Assembly: GCF_024323335.1 (NCBI RefSeq)
Contig: NC_066579.1
Location: 252,519,575 to 252,583,574, forward strand
Source of the DNA: Lathyrus oleraceus
Lineage: Eukaryota > Streptophyta > Magnoliopsida > Fabales > Fabaceae
DNA: 64,000 bases
Direction of reading: 5' to 3'
Under the pieces are notes generated by a model. It saw only the letters and a program-made list of their open reading frames with translations. It had not been told where the DNA came from and did not search any database. Positions 42,984 through 54,209 of the stretch are shown piece by piece. Numbering within the stretch: position 1 is the first letter of the stretch; every line of letters begins with the position of its first letter. Both the position numbers and the translations under genes were made by a program.

Positions 42984-44793
42984 CACTTACGAAACCATGC
43001 GTCTGATAGCTGTTTATTTTCTGTATTAATATGATTAAAAGACAGAATGAATCAAAGAATAAACGAGTAATTAAATTTGGCATCATGTGTGTATGATTTG
43101 GATGATTGATGTTGACTATGCTTCGGAACTGACGTTAGTATGGTGAAGCAACGATACATCGATCGTCCATAGGTTACACAATTGAGGTCGATCAAGTTAT
43201 ATATATGATATAAGTAATCCTAATGCAAAATACGGTATATATGATATACTGTTTCTGTTTTATTCATTCAAACACTTAATGGCTGTTTTCCTTTGAGCGA
43301 TCAATGGTCATTTACTTCGGAATCCGACATTAGTATGGTGAAGCAATGACTTGTTGATCAATCATACTGAATCAACAATCGAGGTGTGTTTGACGGTCTG
43401 AAATTGGTGCATTAGGGTTAGTGACGGCACAAGGGTTGTGCTGTCAAAGAGTTGTGAATTGAGGGCTTGTTGGATCACGTCTGTTGACTGTTTCAAAAGC
43501 GCTGGTTTTGGCCGCGTGACGTTCGTCATGGGCCTGTGACGATCGTAACAAGCTGGACGTGACGGTCGTAACATGCTTTGTGACGGTCGTAACATGCTTT
43601 GTGACGGTCGTCACATTCACAAATTCAGAATTCTAGGTGTTTCTGTTATTTTGGCCGCGTGACGTTCGTCATGGGCCTGTGACGGTCGTAACAAGCTGGA
43701 CATGACGGTCGTAACATGCTTGTGACGGTCGTCACATTCACAGAGTCAGAATTCTCGGGGTTTCTGTTTTGTGACTGCGCAAGAGTTGTGTTGATGCAAA
43801 ACGACGTCGATTTCAAATGAATTGTTCATTAAAAGAATCAATAATAATAATAATAATGTGTTTATTATTATTGTCTTGTGGTGATCGGTTATGGCCTTAG
43901 TTTACCTTTATTTTATTTTGGGTTTTAAAATACGACCTGCGAGTCGTGCCTCTCTTTTAATCTCTTAATGTAACTTCTTTTCTCATCTCACTCCCTCGTA
44001 TGTAAAACGAGTTTCTTTTATGTAATGTAATATTATGAAGAAAGAGAAGAATTCAATATTAAAGGAGGACAACCTTGAAGATCTTGCTTGGAGAAGCTTA
44101 GATCATTATTAGGTTAGCTTAGGTTCTCTCATTAGCTTGGGAGAACAATTGCGCTAGGGGCCATAACTGATTCATTATGTATGTTGATGCATGTGAATGT
44201 ATGTTGATGCATGTGAATGTATGTTGATGCATGTGAGAGACGATTTATATGATAAATAAGTCGGTGAGATCAGAACAATTGCAATTCCCTCAAATTAAAT
44301 ATTAAGTTTATGCTTTCCAAGTTTTAGCACTCATCAAGACTAGTATCAGATAATGTAGGTTTCGCCTACGCGAGGTGCATGTTCTATATTAGTAAGGTGC
44401 GATGGGATAATTGTAATATCCAATTGCTAAAACAATGGGTCAAACTTAACTAAACAAATTATAATAAGATTATATGTGTTTAGAAGCAAGAGTTGGAAAT
44501 GATCCATGTGATGGATTGGAATAAGGAGTTATTCCCCCAACTAAAATATTCGAGAGTTGTATTAGATACAATTGGAAGGAGTTCCTACCTAAATAACCTA
44601 GTTTTGTGTAATCCGCGTTAGAACAAAGTGAAATATGGATCTCGACCCACTAGAAAATCTTCCAACGGGATTTTCCGAATCAAATGATGAGGGTCATTTG
44701 TTTTGAGTAAAATAGTGGGAGAATATTTAATTAAAGGCCTAATTAAATATGTTATTGATACTTATATTTTCATTAATTCTTATGTAGATTATC
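42984..44793 (+). other. Copia A leader with tandem repeats
   Basis: 1.8 kb of non-coding sequence before gag. A 143-bp direct duplication (43508-43650 and 43651 to about 43775) carries many GTGACGGTCGT cores. A 20-bp unit, ATGTATGTTGATGCATGTGA, is repeated three times at about 44177-44236. No gene is seen. Confidence 0.75.
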
Positions 44794-45672
44794 ATGACAA
44801 CAAACACCTCTAACAACATTTTGCGATCAATCCTTGACAAGGAAAAATTGTCTGGGACAAATTTTCTGGATTGGCACCGAAATCTGAGGATTATCCTTAA
44901 ACATGATAGAAAGCTGTATGTCTTGGAGAAACCTGTTCCTGAAGAGGAACCTCCTAGTTCTGCACCTAAGGCAGAAAGAGATGCTTATAAGAAGCATGTC
45001 GATGATGCCAATGAAACTGCTTGTCTCAAGCTGGCTACCATGAACTCGGAGTTACAAAAGCAACATGAGAACATGGCAGCGTTCGATATGATCGAACACC
45101 TAAAGATGCTCTATCAAGAGAAAGCAAGGCAAGAAAGGTTTGAAGTTTCAAAAGCCCTTTTTCAAGGCAAGTTAGTTGAGGGAGCCCCTGTAGGTCCCCA
45201 TGTGCTCAAGATGATTGGGTACGTGGAAAACCTTGAAAGGTTGGTTTTCCCCCTCGAAAAGGAACTTGCGACTGATTTGATCTTGCAATCGTTTCCAGAT
45301 AGATTCAGTCAATTTGTCCTAAATTTCAATATGAAAGATATGGACAAATCTCTTCATGAACTGCTAGCCATATTAAAGACTGCTGAGCAGAACCTGAAGT
45401 CAAAAGGGAAGTCCATTCTGATGATCGGAAATGGAAAGAGACAGAACAAAAGGCCCACCAAGCAGGGTGATAAAGGGAAAGGCAAGGAAGTTGCCAAACC
45501 CAGACCCACTGTTGCTGCTTTGAAGCCTAGTGGAGGCATAGCAAAGGCAGGCACCTGCTTCCATTGCGGTAAGACCGGACACTGGAAGAGAAACTGCCCA
45601 AAGTACCTGGAAGATACGAAGAATGGAGTAGAGACTTCAACTTCAGGTATTTTTGTTATTGAAATAAATTAA
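44794..45672 (+). pseudogene. Copia A gag
   Basis: 292 codons from the first ATG to an in-frame TAA at 45670. The N-terminal retrotransposon gag part has ILDKEKLSGTNFLDWHRNLR and FEVSKALFQGKLVEG. A lysine-rich linker is followed by a zinc knuckle CFHCGKTGHWKRNCP (CX2CX4HX4C) near residue 262. The TAA separates gag from protease, which continues in the same frame, so it is probably a nonsense change rather than a natural end. Confidence 0.9.
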
Positions 45673-47150
45673 TCTACTTCTGCATCATGGGTATTAGATA
45701 CTGGATACGGTTCTCACATTTGTACAAATGTGCAGGGGCTAAAAGGAAGTAGAGATTTGGCAAAAGGTGAAGTTAACCTACGAGTTGGCAATGGAGCAAA
45801 GGTTGCTGCTTTAGCCGTAGGAACTTATGTATTGACTTTACCTAGTGGTTTAATAATTCAGTTAGAGAACTATTATTATGTACCTGCAATTAGCAGGAAT
45901 ATTATTTCCATTTCTTGTTTGGACAAGTTTGGTTTTTCATTTATAATAAAGAACAATTGTTGCTCAATTTATTTGAATGATATATTCTAGCCTACTGCAC
46001 AAATGAGCAATGGACTATATGTCCTTGATCTCGAAATGCCTATTTATAACATTAATACAAAAAGGATGAAACCTGACGAGTTAAATCCAACTTACCTTTG
46101 GCATTGTCGATTAGGCCACATAAATGAGAAACTTATTTCCAAACTCCATAAAGATGGACTCTTGGACTCTTTTGATTATGAGTCATATGAGACATGCAGA
46201 TCTTGTATAATTGGAAAGATGACAAAGTCTCCATTCACAGGAAAATGTGAAAGAGCGAATGATCTTTTGGGCCTCATACATATTGATGTATGTGGACCAC
46301 TGAAGATACCAGCCATAGGAGGTTTTCAGTAATTCACATTTACTGATGATTTCAGTAGATATGGTTATGTGTATTTAATGAAACACAAATGAGATTCTTT
46401 TGAAAAGTTCAAGGAATTCAAGAATGAAGTACAAAACCAACTAGGTAAGAATATTAAAACTCTTCGATCAGATCAAGGTGGTGAGTATTTAAGCTTAGAG
46501 TTTGATGACCATCTGAAAGAGTGTGGGATCCTATCCCAACTTACTCCTCCTGGAACACCCCAATGGAATGGTGTATCTGAGAGAAGAAATCGAACCCTGT
46601 TAGACATGGTCCGATCCATGATGAGTCACGCCGATCTTCCAAACTCCTTTTGGGGACATGCATTATTGACAGCAGCTTACACACTTAACCGTGTTCCATC
46701 CAAAAAGGATGAGAAGACACCATATGAGATATGGAGTGGTAAGAAACCACATATGTCTTACATGAAGATTTGGGGTTGCGAAGTTTATGTGAAACGACAA
46801 GTTTCAACTAAGCTTGAGCCCAAATCTGACAAATGCTTATTTGTGGGGTATCCTAAAGAAACAAGAGGGTATTACTTTTACAATCCTTCTGAGGGAAAAG
46901 TGTTTGTCGCTCGAATTGGAGTTTTCCTAGAAAAGGATTTTATTTCCAAAGGAATCAGTGGGAGAAAAGTAGAGCTTGAAGAAATTCAAGAATCACAAAG
47001 CATTGATACCCATATGGAGGAATTAGAGCAGGAAACACAAGTAGTTGTGGAAGAGCAACCTGCTCAAGTAAAACAAGACCAGCGTAGGTCAGGCGGGATA
47101 CGTCACCTACCTGAGAGATATGGATATCTCATAACTGATCAAGGTGATGT
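45673..47150 (+). pseudogene. Copia A protease-integrase
   Basis: Same frame as gag. Protease WVLDTGYGSHI follows the TAA; the usual residue after the glycine in DTGCGSHI is replaced by tyrosine. Integrase zinc-binding part: LWHCRLGHI and TCRSCIIGK. Catalytic core: HIDVCGPL, LRSDQGGEY, GVSERRNR. The C-terminal part has TPYEIWSGKKP and GYPKETRGYYFY. In-frame stops at 45988 (TAG), 46330 (TAA) and 46390 (TGA) block translation, but no frameshift occurs. Confidence 0.88.
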
Positions 47151-48750
47151 ATTACTCATGGATCAAGATGAGCCTGTGACCTACCAAGAGGCCATAACTA
47201 GTCCTGAGTCTGAGAAGTGGCTATAAGCCATGAAATCTGAAATGGATTCCATGTACACAAACCAGGTTTGGACCTTGGTAGAGCCTCCTGTAGGAGTTAA
47301 TCCTATAGGATGCAAGTGGGTCTTCAAGAAGAAGACTGACATGGACTGTAAGGTACATACCTATAAGGCAACACTGGTTGCAAAAGGATATAAACAAATT
47401 CATGGGGTTGACTATGATGAAACCTTTTCACCAGTTGCAATGCTTAAATCTGTTCGGATTTTACTTGTTATCGCTGCATATCATGATTATGAAATATGGC
47501 AGATGGATGTCAAAATTGCTTTCCTTAATGGGAATCTTCTTGAGGATGTGTACATGACATAACCTGAAGGATTTGACATACCTGAAGAAGCCCTAAAGAT
47601 ATGTAAGTTACAAAGGTCAATCTATGGATTGAAGCAAGCTTCCAGAAGCTGGAATCTTCGTTTTGATAAAACAGTAAAACAATATGGATTCATCAAGAAC
47701 GAAGATGAGCCTTGTGTCTATAAAAAGGTTAGTGGGAGCATGATCATTTTCCTGGTATTATATGTAGATGACATATTACTTATTGGAAACGATATCCCTA
47801 CCCTACAACAAGTAAAGTCTTGGTTGGGGAAATGCTTTTCTATGAAGGACCTAGGTGAAGCAGCCTATATATTAGAAATCAGAATCTATAGAGATAGATC
47901 ACAAAAACTGCTTGGCCTAAGTCAGAGTACATACATAGACAAAGTGATGAGACGCTTTAATATGCATGATTCTAAGAAAGGATTCATACATATGCAACAT
48001 GGCCTGTGTCTATCAAAAACGCAATCCCCTTCAACTAAGGAAGAAAGGGATCGTATGAATAAGATTCCATATGCCTCTACAATAGGATTTATCATGTATG
48101 CCATGTTATGTACTCGACCAGATGTCTCATATGCTTTAAGTGCAACTAGTAGGTACCAATCTGATCCTGGTGATGCTCATTGGGTAGCTGTCAAGAATAT
48201 CCTTAAGTATGTAAGAAGGACTAAGGACTCATTCTTGATATGTGGAGGTCAGGAAGAGCTGGCTATAATTGGATACACCGATGCTAGCTTCCAGACAAAT
48301 AAGGATGACTTTAGATCGCAATCTGGTTATGTGTTTTGCTTAAACGGTGGCGCTGTGAGGTGGAAAAGTTCAAAGCAAGATACAGTTGCTGATTCTACAA
48401 CCGAGGCCGAGTATATTGCTGCCTCAAGTGCAGCAAAGGAAGCTATTTGGATTAAAAAGTTCATTAATGAACTTGGCATAGTTCCTAGAATTGTGGATCT
48501 CATTGGTCTCTATTGTGATAACAATGATGTTATCGCACAAGCTAAGGAGCCTAGATCTCACCAACGATCCAAACACATACTTAGGCGTTATCACCTCATT
48601 CGAGAGATAATAGATAGAGGAGATATGAAAATATGCAAAGTACCTACACTTGATAATATTGTTGACCCACTGACAAAGCCTCTTGCACAGCAGAAGCATG
48701 ATGGCCATACTAGATCTATGGGCATTAGGGGTATGCCTGATTGGCTCTAG
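47151..48750 (+). pseudogene. Copia A reverse transcriptase-RNase H
   Basis: Still in frame: KWVFKKKTDMD, QIHGVDYDETFSPVAMLKS, QMDVKIAFLNGNLLEDVYM, the catalytic LYVDDILLIG and SIYGLKQASRSWN. RNase H has GYTDASFQTNKDD, STTEAEYIAAS, LYCDN and HILRRYHLIRE. Stops at 47224 (TAA) and 47560 (TAA) interrupt it; the natural stop TAG is at 48748. Once the stops are discounted, all conserved motifs are visible. Confidence 0.9.
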
Positions 48751-48751
48751 T

Positions 48752-48764
48752 GCTAGTGGGAGAT
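48752..48764 (+). other. Polypurine tract of copia A
   Basis: AGTGGGAGAT immediately before the 3' LTR start TGTTGG, the usual copia arrangement. Confidence 0.8.
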
Positions 48765-49859
48765 TGTTGGTGTAAGCCCTAGAGGCCAATACTTTTGGTA
48801 CTTGTATCGAATTATTTATTAATAATAAAAAGGTTTTTTCTTTATTACGTTTGTTTAATAAAGTCCCGAGAATAGCTAGTCTGTTTAATGTATCAAGTAT
48901 GACTTAATCATGAGATCACATTAAACATAAGGACACTATTCTTAAAGTATCTGTAGTCGAGCTTTATTGTGAAGTGGGATAACATTAAAGCATTAAGACT
49001 ATTATGTATATAGACTGATGATCACATCTCATGGATCATGGATAAGGAGTTATCAAGTCTTTAACATAGGTATGAATGTTAAGAGTAATATTTATACTGG
49101 AGTGACCCGCTATGAGAATACGATATAGAATGTTATGCAAAGTGTCATAAGTTATTCTCATGGTGATAATGGTGTATACCACCCTTCGACCTGAAACCAC
49201 TATGGACCCTAGATGTAGAGTCGAGTGCTTTATTGCTGATCAAACATTGTCCGTAACTGGATGACCATAAAGACAATTGATGGGTACTCCACGAAGCATG
49301 CTAAGGGACATGAGTGACCTAGATGGAATTTTCCCGTCCTGCGTAACAGAATAAATGTCTATGGGCCCAATATTGAACTGGACAGGGATGACACAGTCTA
49401 TGCCTTGTGTTCAATATAGACATAAGGGCAAAAGGGTAATTGTATACATAAGTATTATCACAGAAGGATTTGTCAGATCACATGACATTTTCGTGTCTTG
49501 GGTAGCAGTGATGTGTTGCTAGATACCGCTCACTATTTATTATGTTAAATACGTGATTTAATATAATTGCCAATGCCGCGAAAACCTACAGGATCACGCA
49601 CAAAGGACGGATTGATGAGAGATAAAGTAACTAAGGAACACCGCAAGGTACGGTGCACTTAAGTGAATTGTAGAACATCGTAAGGTATAGTGTACTTAAG
49701 TAGAATACGAAATATGGTAAGGTACCACGCGCTTAAGTGAATTTGGCATATTATAAGATATGGGCCACATACACTTAAGTGGGATTTTTAGCTTGAAGTC
49801 CACACAAGTGGTTCTATAAATAGAAACCTTGTGCAGAAGCATTTAGTGCAGTTGCAATT

Positions 49860-49922
<63 letters not shown>

Positions 49923-50152
49923 TCAAAGCCTTCATCCGTAGCAACTAGCACTGAGATTGAAGGAATCCGTTCGTGTGGACTGAGTAGAGGCGTTGTCATC
50001 GTTCAACGTTCGTGATCGCTCCGTAGATCTGCATCAAAGGTTTCAATCGTTACAAGAGGTAACTATTATATCACTGATCATGCCCATTCGTAAGGATCAC
50101 TAAAGGAGAAAATTTTAATTTCCGCTGCGTTTTGGATCGCCCTTCTCCTTCA
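48765..50152 (+). repeat. 3' LTR of copia A (1388 bp)
   Basis: It has the same ends as the 5' LTR. It is longer because the CT tract has grown into (CT)n(CA)n at about 49866-49922. Confidence 0.95.
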
Positions 50153-50235
50153 CTATCATACATGATAATCAATTTTTACAAGCACCTTATGACCTTGAAA
50201 ATAAGGTTGAAGCTTTCTCACCATGACGATGACGA
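50153..50235 (-). pseudogene. Tat/Ogre-type RNase H relic, right part
   Basis: Minus-strand reading VMVRKLQPYFQGHKVLVKI matches the RNase H stretch that comes before KPNLAGKMVS on the other side of copia A. It shows that the two sides were contiguous before insertion. Confidence 0.75.
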
Positions 50236-51200
50236 TCAAATTCGTGATCGTGTGTGAACCGCAAGTACACGTTTGTACTAATTAGTAAAAAGTACCGATA
50301 TCACATAAAGGTTTATTATTACAAATATTAACTTCAATTATGTTTATCTAAGGTGATCGCAATAGGTTTGTTTGATGCAGGTTAAAAATTATATTTTTAC
50401 CAATTAATAAAAAGTAGGACTAAGAGCCATGATCCTCCATCTAGACTCACCCCTAAGATTATTAATATTTGAATTACGAGAAGTTCAAAGATATTTTATA
50501 GAAAGATAGACAAATATGTGTGTCACCCACTTTCATGGCGTGCACATTTTTACGTGTTTTAGGCACGACTAAGAAAACTTAATCAAGAGCATTACGCATT
50601 GTCACACGATAACACGTCTTGATTATTTCTCAATTGAGATCAAGTCGCCTTGCCAGTGGCGCCTCAAACTCAATTGTTTAGTAACTCGTTTTCATATGTC
50701 GAATCATTATCTTTTGATACATGAACGATATTTATTTTGACTTTGCTTTTGCAACCGATATAAACTTGGAATTAAACTTGATTTCTAAAATAAATAAACT
50801 TATACTTCTTATAATATCAAATGAATAACTTAGTTGAGGTTTTTCATGAGATGGATTCTCAAAACCTCATGTCCCTAAGGAACTACTCGCTCATGGTGAG
50901 ATGAACAACAACAATAAACGATTTTAAAGAAATTGCAAGAAATTAAACAAATTAAAGCAAGTAAAACAATAACAAACTATAAGGAAGATGAAGGCAATAT
51001 TATACCAAAAGTGATGGAAATTAAAAAAAATGGGAAAAGCTTAAGCTAAGAACGTAAAGAAAAAATAACAATTTGTAAGGAATGAAAGTAGTGAAAGTGA
51101 TGGATCTCTAAGTGTCACCATTAGGTCTCTCCCTTTTTCCTTGAAGCTCAAGTCCTATTTATAATAAAATTGGCCATAACTTCCTCATAAACATTAATTA
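50236..51200 (-). repeat. Probable decayed Athila-type LTR
   Basis: The start GAACCGCAAGTACACG with ATATCACATAAAGG resembles the LTR end at 27595-27660 (GACTGCAAGTGCACAG, ATCGAACCCACAGGG). A TATA-like TTATAAATAGG on the minus strand lies near 51158. The boundaries are not clear. Confidence 0.4.
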
Positions 51201-51769
51201 TTTCATCATAAATCATTGAAACCCAATAATATAAAGTTTAGGGAGTTTTGGATGTCCAAAAGCCACCTTAATTCATACTTAATCAACTAACATCAATGCT
51301 CGGAGGTTATAGATGGTGAAAGGTCACAAAAACCACCATAAATTCTGGTTTCATCACCATTTAATAACTAACATCAATGCTATGGAGGTTATGGATGATG
51401 AAAGTCACAAAAGACATCAAAGGATCAAAAGTTTGTGACTTCCTGAGGACTGACACGGGTCGGGTCAGGGAACACGAGTTGGTCGTCTCATCCTTTGGCT
51501 TCTTTTATGGGTGTGCTTCAAAGGGGACAACACGACACGTGTCTACATGTGTAAGAAGTTAGAACACTTTCCGCTCGAATGTAATGAGAACAAATTTGTG
51601 AGAATCCAGATTATGTTATCCATTCTGATGCGATGTCAATGTTCACTTCTCCATGTTTTTGGTAGTAAGCAATGTTTTTCGCTCGATTGCGACTAAGTAA
51701 CTTTCGTTAAAATCGACCAACAAACAAACATTTTTCTATCCATAACTATGTAGCCTTGAATTCTCTATT
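51201..51769. other. Stretch without recognisable genes
   Basis: It contains a direct duplication around AACTAACATCAATGCT (near 51287 and 51366). Short frames here match nothing I recognise. Confidence 0.5.
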
Positions 51770-52165
51770 GCACACGTAGATACGTAGGAGCGAGATTCAA
51801 AGTCTCGTCAGACACATTAATAAAAAATCCAAAAATGTTTTCTCTTTTCTTTTGGTCATATCTTCTTTCTTTCTTAATAACTTGAAAAAGCTAACATTTC
51901 TAAGCTAAGACTAATACACAGAACTAACTAAATGGTTCCCGTTGAGTACAACAGGCGCGAGGGATGCTAATACCTTTCCCTTGTGTAATTGACTCCCGAA
52001 CCCTGATTTGGTTGCGATGACCATATCTTATCCTTTCATTTAAGGGTTTTATTAATATTTTTTTCCCTCATTGGGAATAAATAAAGTTCGGTAGGGACTT
52101 TGTTTAGTCAATCTCGCGAGTGTGCGATTGCGCTTCACAAGGTTGTTTTCTCATTTTTCAAGGTA
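51770..52165 (+). repeat. Relic of an Ogre-type LTR end (opposite orientation)
   Basis: GAGGGATGCTAATACCTTTCCC, then a GACTCCCGA patch and GGGAATAAATAAAG match, on the plus strand, the minus-strand end of the Ogre LTR (12193-12410) with many substitutions. A diverged hairpin lies at 51939-51954. A TACGTAGGA patch with CGAGA/TCTCG stem at about 51788-51817 matches the leader-module pattern. Confidence 0.7.
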
Positions 52166-53248
52166 CTACACCTTTTTTCAGGATTCTCGTAGGTCTATGA
52201 TGTCATCAATGATGACTCAAGTTCACACTAGCATCTATTCTCTCTTCTTCTTACATGAGACTGGTTTGTTGAGGCAAAAGAGAAGCTTGATCCACTCATG
52301 ATTGAAGAGAAAGAGAAATGAAGAAAAATCAAGGCAAAGAAGAAAAAAAAACGAAGAAGACAATAACAAAAATGGGAGGTGTTGGGTTTACAATACACAA
52401 AGAATGAGAGGAAATATGGGGGAATGGTTATGGTTACCCCTTTTATTTATGTATTTTAAATAACAATTATATTAATATTACTATTTTGGAACAATTTAAG
52501 AATAACAATAACATAATTCTAAATTAAAAAAATGAATTGAAATAGTTAAATGTTGAGTTGGCAATGACTCATCAGCTAAGTGAGTGTCACATCATTAATA
52601 AGTGCCCTCAGATTTGACGGGGAACTAAAATCCTAAAAAAAAACAAATTAAAAGATTAAAACTCTGGATTTTAAAATGTATGGACTAAAAACGATTTTTT
52701 TATAATAGAAGAATCGAAACTGCACAAGCCAAATTAATTTTGAAATAAAAGAAAACAAAAATCTATTCAATAGAGGCTAAACTTTATTCATTCTATTAAA
52801 ATCCATAACTCTTTGTGAGTTTGGAAGTAAACATAGCTTTTAAGATAGGAAAGTTGATGCAATAAAGAAAGTCCTCCTCTTTTATTCAAATTTACAAACA
52901 AAATAAAATCTAAAGGAAAGTATTTCCCCTTTTGAAGTTTTCTTCTTCATCTTCATTCAGTGTTGACTATTACTAGTAAATATTACATCCTATTTTATTT
53001 ATAAAAGAAAATTTATTTTTTAAATATATTGAATAATTAATGTATTTTGACTATTTCATGAACTAGATACATTGATTATTCAATGAATTTAAAAAATCAT
53101 TTTTTTCTTATACATAGAACTAGAGGGAGTATAACAATGTAGACTTAAATGACTGAATTTTGAAACGTGACATTTTTTAATACATTTAAGAAAATCGATA
53201 AAAATGTTAAACTTAATAATGTTTTAGTCCCTTAACTTAACTTCTATT
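52166..53248. other. AT-rich stretch without recognisable genes
   Basis: No coding motif, RNA gene or clear repeat is seen. Confidence 0.5.
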
Positions 53249-53550
53249 ATCCTATTTGATTTCTTCCGTCAAATTCTGAAGAAAAAAAAGAAGGTTAAGT
53301 TCTGGTGATGTGGCATGACAGTAAGACTATTGATACAAATCTGAGTCAACATATGTAATTAAAAAGTGATACACTGTTTAAACTGCGGAAATTTTGCTTT
53401 CAACCTCCGAAAATAAAACCCCCACAATTTAAACCGTATATCAGTTTTTAATTACATATGCTAATCCAGATTTGTATCAATGACCTTACTGTCACGTCAC
53501 CAAAACTTAAATTTTTTTTATAGAAATTGACAGAAGGAACTAAATAAGAT
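53249..53550. mobile_element. MITE-like long inverted repeat (about 300 bp)
   Basis: Left arm (from ATCCTATTTGATTTCTTCC) and right arm (ending GGAACTAAATAAGAT) are reverse complements at most positions over about 130 bases each, including ATTGATACAAATCTG and CATATGTAATTAAAAA. No coding capacity. No clear target duplication could be set. Confidence 0.65.
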
Positions 53551-53745
53551 TCAGTTTTTTTATTATAAGTCGTTTTTGACTTTTCACAAGTATTAAAAAA
53601 TGTAATAATTATGATATAAAAAAAAGAGAAATTACGAAGGGTTTTACAAAATTGTCATTTATTAATGGTATTGAAATAAATAAGATTCAATTTTTTTTAT
53701 TATAAGTCGTTTTTGACTTTGCACAAGTATTAAGAAATGTAATAA
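53542..53745. repeat. 136-bp tandem duplication, interrupted by the Helitron
   Basis: Copy 1 is 53542-53677. Copy 2 is 53678-53745, resumed at 61679 to about 61745. The join AATGTAATAA/TTATGATAT is intact in copy 1 (53608/53609) and opened by the Helitron in copy 2. Confidence 0.85.
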
Positions 53746-54160
53746 TCTACTTTTAATATATCTACTTTTAATATATAAAAGTTAATTACTACCAAATTTA
53801 CGTCATAACCTAATTAAAATTAATAAAACATGGTTATTCAAGTCTCTAATTGTCTTTTTGCATTATTGGTATTTGTTAATCCAATGTTAATAATTATTAT
53901 ATTGTATCTCTATTTTAGAGAAAAATATATTAATTATTATGAACCCAATAAAAACAATTGTATCCCTTTCAATTACAAATACCAATAAACACAATTTCAT
54001 CTTTCCAGGTTCCAATAAGAATGATGTCTTTTTTTTTCTTTTTCCAGGTTCCAAAACATAGGAATCGTAAAGTTTATTGATAACAAAATCAACTAAAAGC
54101 TTTTATTCTTTCCATAAAATTTGATTATTTTTTACTCTCATCTTCCTTCTTCTATCATTT

Positions 54161-54164
<4 letters not shown>

Positions 54165-54207
<43 letters not shown>
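54165..54207. repeat. (TA)n microsatellite
   Basis: About 21 TA units in the Helitron 5' region. Confidence 0.95.

Positions 54208-54209
<2 letters not shown>

Larger units (their letters stand above)
41624..50152 (+). mobile_element. Copia A: complete Ty1/copia element with target duplication
   Basis: It is bounded by LTRs 41624-42970 and 48765-50152, with a perfect 5-bp target duplication CTATC (41619-41623 and 50153-50157). Primer site TGGTATCAGAGC follows the 5' LTR and a purine tract precedes the 3' LTR. One gag-pol frame runs 44794-48750. The LTRs differ at roughly 10 sites in the first 200 bases by eye, so the insertion is not recent. It interrupts a Tat/Ogre RNase H relic. The exact copia lineage could not be settled by eye. 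Confidence 0.95.
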
